In this document: in pieces, positions 55,459 through 64,000 of the stretch
How the letters are laid out: each line of letters begins with the position of its first letter
Numbering within the stretch: position 1 is the stretch's first letter
Assembly (NCBI GenBank): GCA_037389465.1
Contig: JAZARR010000187.1
Coordinates: forward strand, 3,348,001 to 3,412,000
Source of the DNA: Baylisascaris procyonis
Taxonomy: Eukaryota; Nematoda; Chromadorea; Rhabditida; Ascarididae
Reading direction: 5' to 3'
DNA length: 64,000 bases
Made by a program: the position numbers and the translations under genes
Notes under the pieces: generated by a model
Seen by the model: the letters and a program-made list of their open reading frames with translations, nothing else
The model's database searches: none
What the model was told of the DNA's origin: nothing

Positions 55459-56736
55459 TGAATATGAAGGTCGTAGAGCACTAAGCAATTTCTTCAAAAG
55501 GCATTGCCTTGAGGATGGTTGCTATGTTTTATAGAGACGACACTCCCTAATCTATTTGCCTACAGTTAAATGGCTACTTGACGAATGAAAAGAACAGAGC
55601 GGAACCTGTCTATGTTCATGAAAGAATAGAATTATTGAAAGTGTCACGTAAACCACACATCATCACTTCAATTACGTTCTCTCCTTTTTTTTAATTGAAT
55701 GTAAGTAAAAAAAACTAAAATTTTAAACTTCAGAAAGTTTTTCAAAGAACCATCTCTTTTCTTTTCCCTTTTGGAATGATAAAGAAGAATAATGCAAACG
55801 TAGAGGGAAAATAATTTGGGATTACTCGTTTTTAGTATGAATTTTATAGAGATGAATGATTGATACAAATTACGGAAGTATTGAAATGATTTGATCCATA
55901 CCTGTTCATTGAGATGATCGATATTCTAACTTTCTAACTCAAAATTGCACTGAATATATATGTATGATGAAAGCTTTCTTTTGGAATGAAGTTCTTTTGC
56001 CAATGAGATTTCTAAAACGAACTTTCATTTTTTCCAAGTTAACTTCGTATAATAAAAAAATAAAAAAATTCCGTCATCATAGTCCTGGAAAACGCTGATT
56101 CGCTAAAGGATCATTGATTGATATAAGTTTGAACACTCATAAAGGGCAGTCCAATCTCGGAGCTTAACTTTGATTTCAAATTATAAATTCTTATGCTTCA
56201 TACAATCGCATCTTTTCACTAACATTTTTAAGCAATAACAATCTGAACGAAATAGATTGGCAATCTGAGAGCAAAATATTCTGTTGTAATGCCTTAACAA
56301 ATTGCTTATAAATTTTTATTCATTTAACAAATAGAAAATATTATTAATAAAGAGCGCCTCTAAAATCGTTAGTATAAAAATGCGCACATTTAATTAAGCG
56401 AAAAAAACCTTAAAATGCATATTACATAAATTGAATGCATTCCGGAAGTGATTTGAAATTACTGAGAAGACCTTAGCAGAGAATTCCTGTTCAATGCATT
56501 CGATCATCAGTACCAAAAGATCTTTGAATGAAGTCAATTTAGCAATCATAACCTATATTTGAAGGTGAGACCTCCAAATTAGCCAAAGATAAGCCTCATT
56601 AATTCGTCTAATTTCCGGTGCAGTCACTTTCTTTTAGCTTTAAATGCATACACATATAAATCCACTTAATTTGTTTATCGTATCGTTTTGTTATGTTCGA
56701 TACGCATAAGTCGTCAAAAATATTGTCATTTCTATA
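55459..56736. other. Intergenic region upstream of family member 3
   Basis: About 1.3 kb of AT-rich DNA between the channel gene's 3' end and the repeat before family member 3. Both genes are on the - strand. It should hold the channel's 3' untranslated region and the promoter of family member 3. No exon is supported. Confidence 0.55.
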
Positions 56737-59700
56737 TTAACGTAAACATTTTGTTTCATCACCTTCAATAATAACAAAACGATAGATAATAAGAAAAAGG
56801 AGAAATATAACTGGATAAAGTATTTTACAATAAGTATCCATATTTCGTGCTAATCTATGATATCGTTTCGATTTTAGCATAAGATTCATCAGTTGAAATC
56901 GTGGTATATGACCGGCATCTTCTTCGGCTTTTTTACGCTAAAATATCTTATTTTATATGAATTGATAGTATCGAATAGTGTTAGAAAAAAAAAATTGCGC
57001 GTTATTTAGTAACACATTATAAACAATGCTAAAATATTCCTCATGCTTGATATATATGTGCTTGAAAATAAATTAAACTTATTCGAGATTATTTCTTATA
57101 AAAAGGTTGAAAGTAGAAGGAATAAGTGATATGATAAAGGGACCGTATAAGTAAAGCAAGAAATGAATTGTTCTAGTAAATGTTTTTTATATACCAATTT
57201 GAGACTGTTGTGTTCCAATGAGATTACGGCAAGTGCTTGTAACATAGTCGCAAAAACGAAAACTGCTGTAAATCCAAACCAAATATCAATAGCCTGAAAT
57301 TTTATGGAACTATTTTTTAAAATTTTTTGATAAAGATATTAATGGTTAGAAATTTAAAATATTATTTCTGATGTGACTAAATTATGAGTGGAATGCTAAA
57401 GCCATTTGTATGGTGATGATGGGGAGCAATTTTTCATCTGTGGTTTTTTTTGGGCTAAGATTTTTCTTTTATTTGATGCATGAACTGTTAATTCTGAAAG
57501 TTTAAACGATCATTATAGTGCTCAAAATTTCCAAAATCTTAGATTTCAGAAAATTCAAAAATAAAAGCTATTGGTTATTCTATTTTCGAAGGAGCAATGC
57601 GCCTTATAACGCTTAACATCTGTCCTTATTCAACAGCAGCCACTCCCTTCCTACGCATCCATACGGAGCTGTTATCAGCACATGTCGACAAATCAACGAA
57701 CAAACTCAGCTTAGCGATTCAAGGTTACCTAGTACTTTTGAACTGCTAAACCATTCCAAAGCGTTCTCTCTTACTTTATAACAAATAAACTTAAGGCCTC
57801 CGAGGGGTTTAACGCTTTCCCTATAAGGGAACTTTAGCTGGCGATGCAAAGCAAAAAGATTATTATAGCCCACCTTCATATATGAAACTTTTGGTAAAAT
57901 TTCCTTCGCTGAGCTACTTTCTGCACTTAATGTTAGAAAAACGGTCAGCGATACGAAAATACGTCCATCGACGAACTCTTCCGGCAACCATACACTGATC
58001 CATGAAAATACAACACAAATCGCAGTGGGGATATAAGTCTGTGCCATATGATAGCCGAGAGTCCTCTTCATATAGAAACGTGCCTCCACACAAGAAAAAT
58101 TACCTGATATCATGCGTAAAATTCGAATCGATGCACTCAGGCATTTAATATGTTTTTGGCAACAGAATTTTTTCTCAGGAAATGATATCCAATATAATTC
58201 TTACGAATAATTAACTGCCACTTTAAATGCCACAACTATCAGGTCATGATCACAGCAACTCGGAGTTTTTCTCGTAACGACAGATCACCAGAAAACAGAA
58301 CCCGGGCGGTGGGAAGGATGCAGGGGAGTAGTCCACCCTCAAAGCATGAACAGAAAAGGTGGAAACGGGAAGAGGAGGGAGTGGTACGATTTCTTTCTAT
58401 GAAAACCGGTCTTTTAAGGACGGCAAAGCAGATATGCAACAATATCCTTCATGAAAAACGACTAAATTTTGTAAATATATTATAATTATATTTCTATCAG
58501 TGTTGCTGTGATCGGACCATTTCTATGTAGTCTCTATAGCAATTCAACTCGCCCCTCACCTTTAAGAATCACTAATAAAGCGTTTATTATTTTCAAAACG
58601 CAAATGGGTTGCAGGCATGTGATATAGAAAATTCATTGCTGACCTGATTGTCAACTTATATACGTGTACAAATTCGTAGAGAAAACGAAGGCTCTAAAAT
58701 CCACAGATCATAGAAATAGAACAACATCTCAGATGTAATTTGAAGATGAAAACGCCGATTAAGCTATATGAAGCGCTTGGGTTGGAGCAAACTTGAGTAT
58801 ATTTAAAAAAAAAAAGGAAATACAAATATTATGTGGAAAAATGACAGGTTAAACGAAAACCCTAACACAGGGCGAAAGGGAGACGCTTCTACGTTTTGCA
58901 GGACAAATGCCCTCAAACCACAAGTGTGACATTAAGATGCCCCCTATAAGGTCGAAAATCTAGTGCCGCATTAATTGAATATGTGCACAGACCTAACTTA
59001 CGATTACCATCACATTCATGCTTCGAATAGCCAACAATATAAAGTTCAGGTAGTTGTACATGTTTATTTTTACGTATCGCATCGTCGATATTTGAAAACC
59101 AACGAAATTGCATAATATCTTTCGTGAAGCCAACTAAATTCATTTTCATTTAAAAAAAAAACATTACTTATTACCTATTCTTTTCAGAGATCACTTAATA
59201 TGTAACAAGAAAATATTAAAAAAAATGATATCAACTATTTTTCAAATAATATCAAATTCTTTCGCCAATAAATATGGTCATAGAAAAGTAAGCCATTTGA
59301 TGGGCAGATGAAAATTTTGTGCGACAATTGCAATGTGATATTATAACTGCAAAATTTTTTATAACGATAATGATTCGATTCTAAATAAAGTAGAGCAAAT
59401 TATTGCTCGTGAGATAAATAAAATTTGATAGATGAAAATGATCAAATCAACGATGGAAGACCTTCACTAACGATTAGCTATTAGATTTAATATCATCTCT
59501 CATAGATTCGTCAATAATTAAAATTTATGAGAGAGAAAATAAATATGCGTAATTGGAGAGGGAAATAGAATTAAGGAAATGCCTAGTGGCAACCCTGAAA
59601 TAATATTGACAACTCTGAGTTGATATTATGAATAAGGTGGCTGCATAAATGATAAATCCTTACGTGAGCTAATCCGTAATGAGCACATTTGATTATCGTG

Positions 59701-62700
59701 TGGATATTTACATAGCACTAATTGACAAATCGGCTTCAAATAAAGCCTTAAACAATCGTTTATTAACAAATGAAATTCATATAATAACATCGCCACAATA
59801 ATACATAAGAAAATAATGAAAAAAATGCATTTTCGTGTGCTTCTCGCCTTAAAGGCTTACCTGAGTAGTTCAGTGTTGATTGCAATATTCTTGGCAAGTG
59901 CTGACTTCTAGCACTGGAATCACAGTATCTCTGGTGGCCCTCCCCCCCCCCCTCTCAGCTACCTATCCCCCTCCCCTTCCACAAGGACGAGAGATAGACC
60001 ATAAGGATTGACATACTATAATGGAACGCATTTTCACCTGCACTTCGCAAACCTAATGAATGTTAGAAAACGGATAAGCTTTCATTCCTTTGCATTGCTG
60101 TTACTGTCGTCTATTGTAAAATTCAGAAAGTACTATTGACTGCTTTTATTAATTTATCAATACGCATCTGAAGAGATATCTGCTGGAATTTAATTTACTA
60201 TCGTAAATCTTACCGACTTTCGAAGAAGATCTCCCCATCCGGGAAAACAAACATATAGAAATTGAGATAGGTGACACGATGAAAAAGCGCAAGCTTCGCA
60301 TTAGCAAAGAATGGATCCGGTCGCCATAGTCTCCTAAAATATTTATTTAATTCTTTATATGCGCTGTGTAATTTTAGCAGATACTACAAATGAAATGAAA
60401 CATCTCTGAATATTAACTGTAGATAGCGATTTAAAAGGTATTCTTCTACACTAAAATATTATTTTATGACATAGTAAGATGATTAGGGTTTAGAATATCT
60501 CTAGACTGTGAAATAATTTAACTTTTTGGGTAATCTAAGAGTGCAGTCATCATTGGAAGTCCAGGTCTACTTCCTCTAACGCAATTCTGTGGAAATACAA
60601 CTATAAAGCAGAATAAGTGACCATTTTGCTCACATAACGATGCCATCAACTCATTGATTTTGAAGATTCACCCTACTGAATGTCATAAGTGAACAGATAA
60701 AAATGAAGGTGTTGTTTTAAAATCGAGGTGATTTAATGAGATTGCGACATGCTTTTCAGCATGCATCAATCCTCTACCGAACGTTGCTGAATCAACCCAA
60801 TCTGCAGGTACTAACTTTAGGAAGGTTTCTTCGTTGATAAGAATTGGTCCATCGAAACCATGAGCCAACCGGGGATCTCTCCATGCCATCCTTAGCCAAA
60901 CATCCATATCGTAGTCCTGAATTTGATTCGCCACAAGAAGGCAACCATATTCTTGAAAAATTCATCGATTTCATTGATGATAGAAAATTGGGGCGCTGCC
61001 TTTGAACTCCGAAAAATTTTGCTTACTATTTTGCGCTAAAAGTTCCCATATAAATAATTACAGTGAGAACTCGTTGTGATGAAATTACTGGAATAACTTA
61101 TTTCCGATGTGTAAAAACTAGCAGCTCACTCTTTGCCGTTTAAAGGACTACAATAGTAGATCGATTATACAATTCAGAATGTACCAGACAAAGATCGTTA
61201 AGGTGTAGGTTTGTCTTTTAAGAAAGAGCATTGCTCAAAATTTCAAATAGGAGCATAGCCTATCGTATGTGATAATTTATCAGCATATCAGTGTGATCTT
61301 ACTTAATTATCTGTGATAGATAGTATATCAGTATATCAGTCTGATCTATCAGATAGGTCAACTTCATGTTCAACACTATCCTCACTAAGAGGCTCAACAT
61401 ATGAAATGCTAAAGAATTGAACAGTGATACTTACCATGGTAGTTAATTCGAAGTTCGATATCGATTGCACATGAATTCCAACTCTCACATCAACCGTTTG
61501 ACCAGTAAAAAGAGTTGGAGGTGTTCTGTAAATACAAAAACTTAATTTAGCGATGTGAAATGATTGGCTCACAAAAAAAAAACAATCTTAAAATGATTAT
61601 TCACTTAATCTCAATCATAAGTTGAAACAAACCTTGGATCATATTTAGCCCTCTTAAGCACTGGTAAAATATAGGTGGATGCGAGAGGTTGTTCACCGGA
61701 TGTGATCATTTCGTCAAACATTCTTAAAATATCATTTAATTTCGTATCGTTGCGTAGAGTACTAGCCAATTTTTGAATGTCGAGACGAGTGGCATCAACA
61801 TGAAGACCAACATTGAAGTTAATCGGCCCATCTAAATGGAATAATTTATAATGATGTTTATTTATGGAAAAGAGATATCAAAAATGGTGAAATAGTTGGA
61901 CTTTTTTTTTGTTCTTCTCATTAAACTAGCTTGATTTGAGGATTTGTTGCATTATGTAAGCTGTAACAAAGGAGACTGAACTTCACAAAGGTATTCCACC
62001 TCTATTCATTTTGTCTATTCGCTCTCATTTAGTTGCGAATGAGATTGGCCACAGAAGCTACGATTTTCAGGTAATGACTTTTAATCCGACAACGATAAAT
62101 GTAGTAAACAATTGAAAATTTCAAAAATTTTGAAAGACGATCACATGACAATATAAAATTACAACAGATTATATGATCGCTTAGAGATCATTTGGAAGTG
62201 GTCATTTGTTGGTCACCAAAGGACGGCATTTTCAACAATTATGTGATTCAATTTTAATTTCGTTTTGTACAAAGTGAACTCTGATGGCCTACCAACTAAT
62301 GAGCCGTAAACTCAGCCCAAAAACGATGAGCATCTGGGACAGAAGACGAAAATTTCTGAAATTAGCAGGCAGGACTATTGTAGTGAATCAGTTCTAAGTG
62401 GAAGAATGGTTATTACTTCATCCAATACACCGAAAAAGAAGGGCATAGAGTTCTATGGCGAAACGTAACTATCCACCAAACTTCTTATCTAAATACATTT
62501 GAAAGTACTGTTCGTTTCTGGTACGGTGAAATAGCACTAATCGTTAATGAAAAGCGAATTTTGTAAACATAAAAATTAGAGATTTAAAGAGGGATTTACT
62601 TGATGATGGAACAACACCAGATAAAATATAGATTACTTCTTTAATTAAGAGTGAATTTCATGGGATCATTGAGCTAAATTATTGAATGCTTACATAAGTA

Positions 62701-63811
62701 CATAGAGATGAGCCTAACAGCATAATAGCATTGAGCATTTGTACGGGTTAGTTTAGTACAGCGAGCGATTACCTTCTAAGGGAAGTTTAGCTTCGTGATC
62801 GCTAATGAGCTCGGGTGCATTTCCGATGCAAATTGCACCAAGCGATATTCCAATTGCTTCGTGAAGTTGAAATATACTGACGGATGCATTCAAACCTAAG
62901 CGATCAGCCAACTTCTTAGTACGTACCGTCACAACAGGATGTTCATCATCGTTCTCAACATCCACCTTAACATATGTACACCACATCAACATATATATTG
63001 AATCATGGCATTCATCTCAAGTGATCTACCGCCTAGTGATACCGGCTGCGATCATCTGATCTGTGCAGCGCGACAAACACAAGGGCACCAATACTCTATA
63101 GCTTGCTAAAATAAAACATTCTTGCTCCTAGTCATATTTGTAGATACCTTGCCGTTTCTATGCTACGACTAGATATTACGACATTCATGACAGCCTATAA
63201 CAAGCATCTTAAATTCTCATGAGATCACCGCTGTGTTACAAGATATTCGAGCAACCATTTACTTCAGTTGGAAATACGCAGGTCTATTGAGTAGAAATTG
63301 AAGCACGGTATATTGTCTGCTAGTACTACCGAAAACAAGATCAAAATCAAGAAAATAAGATGACTAGCTGAGCAGACATTAAAAGGCAATGGAATAGCTT
63401 AGAGAGCAATTTCATATTATAGCTGTCGCAAATTTCGAAATGTGAAAAACATATATGAATATTATTGATTAAAGGAGTTGATAAAATAATCTCTCAGCGC
63501 TGAATTATTCTTGAGTCTCAAAAGAAAAAAAAAAGCTTATTTAACAAAGTCAATGGTAGAATAAAATTACTGCACTATAAAAATTAATTTAAGATAGTAA
63601 AAAAATTCGTCTTTAAAAATAATTTACAATATAGTCGGTTGTTATCTGTTTAGTCGTGTCTGTTTTTCCATGATCGACCAAAAGCATTGTGTCCATTCTT
63701 CTGATACCATCTTCTCTATCGTAGACACTTACAAATGAAAACGATGGTTCAATTTCTTGCTCAATTCTTCTTGCTTCTCCTCGGTATCCAATTTGACGTC
63801 GTTTACGCCTC
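56737..63811 (-). CDS. Cys-loop ligand-gated ion channel subunit, 5' partial
   Basis: Exons in transcription order: 63811-63628, 62965-62773, 61831-61633, 61525-61435, 60916-60816, 60333-60214, 59746-59664, 59133-59002, 58103-57874, 57293-57195 and 56937-56737; all phases agree (543 residues visible). Ligand-binding landmarks run in order: YDPRTPPTLFTGQ, MDVWLRMAWRDPRL, LKRLWRPDPFFANAK, VFPDGEIFFESR. The Cys-loop CQLVLCKYPHDNQMC has exactly 13 residues between its cysteines. A second cysteine pair in loop C (CDGNRNFSC) is typical of glycine/glutamate-gated chloride channels. TM1 begins GYHMAQTYIPTAICVVFSW, TM2 reads GRIFVSLTVFLTLSAES, TM3 begins AIDIWFGFTAVFVF, a short intracellular loop follows, and TM4 is ILYPVIFLLFLIIYRFVII. 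The usual Pro-Ala-Arg before TM2 is replaced by Val-Asp-Gly-Arg. The first two listed exons give an unusual N-terminal extension. The very first exon is the least certain and the true start lies outside the window. It acts as part of a pentamer in the plasma membrane; the transmitter and ion selectivity are not evident. Confidence 0.9.
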
Positions 63812-64000
63812 CTAAATAAGGTAATACTTTATAAATGGCAATCAAAATACTGACGATAAATGTGATCTTTTTATAGCGTTTCGTAAATTTAAAAAAAAAA
63901 AATTTAAAAAAGAGAGACATGTTTGAAAGGATCATATAAAGATTTCTAGCGTAATCATTTTAATAAGAGTGCAGAAAGTGTAATAGTGAATCGCAAAATT
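63812..64000. other. Window edge, likely intron of channel gene
   Basis: AT-rich sequence following a TTATTTAG acceptor (- strand) at 63812, consistent with an intron upstream of the first visible channel exon. No exon is seen. Confidence 0.4.

Noticed and set aside
55218..55481. - strand frame with repeated SPLNLIGNR motif
   Set aside because: It is the translation of the 27-bp upstream repeat in a different frame from the signal-peptide exon of family member 3.
63727..63732. GTAAGT on the - strand as the donor ending the first visible channel exon
   Set aside because: The coding pattern continues through it in frame (VSVYDREDGIRRMD), and the later donor at 63627 gives the phase needed for the next exon.

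Overview
The window is nuclear DNA from a nematode. It is AT-rich (roughly two-thirds A+T by eye) and its genes are split by introns with GT donors and TTTCAG/TTTTAG-type acceptors. It carries nematode-typical families: an Srsx-like serpentine receptor, a major-sperm-protein (MSP/VAP) domain protein, a ZIP metal transporter and a Cys-loop ligand-gated channel. I cannot name the species. Nothing looks bacterial, viral or CRISPR-like.

Layout. From 1 to about 16.4 kb I see no convincing gene, only simple repeats and short chance frames. From 16.4 to 37.1 kb three genes lie on the + strand: a 5-exon chemoreceptor-like GPCR (16438-20799), a 5-exon MSP-domain protein with a Lys/Glu-rich tail (23428-26905), and a 9-exon LIV-1-type ZIP transporter whose metal-binding motifs are altered (31284-37115). 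A composite tRNA-derived (SINE-like) repeat cluster lies at about 21.8-23.3 kb between the GPCR and the MSP gene. From 38.2 to 63.8 kb the assigned genes are on the - strand. First come three tandem paralogous genes for secreted low-complexity proteins (38230-42337, 44775-48919, 50945-55369), then a pentameric ligand-gated ion channel (56737-63811, its 5' end running out of the window). The strand switch makes the ZIP gene and the first secreted-protein gene converge, 3' end to 3' end, about 1.1 kb apart.

The point of greatest interest is the three-gene tandem array. Each gene can be modelled as five coding exons with the same intron phases (1,0,0,1), starting with a short signal peptide and ending with a conserved C-terminal exon containing a (P)LPxLPGLxxI-type motif. 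Two of them share a GE[HQ]WTTEGK box in exon 4. Their middle exons differ completely: Gly/Ser-rich, Pro-rich, or poly-Pro plus a Trp/Gln-rich stretch with Trp every 7-8 residues. This looks like a fast-diverging secreted family that I do not recognise from known families.

The membrane proteins also have unusual sites. The ZIP lacks most of its usual His/Glu/Asp metal ligands. The channel has no Pro-Ala-Arg motif before the pore, a Phe at the predicted 2' position, and an N-terminal extension of well over 100 residues. All exon models come from reading frames, splice consensus and phase bookkeeping by eye; no search or transcript evidence was available.
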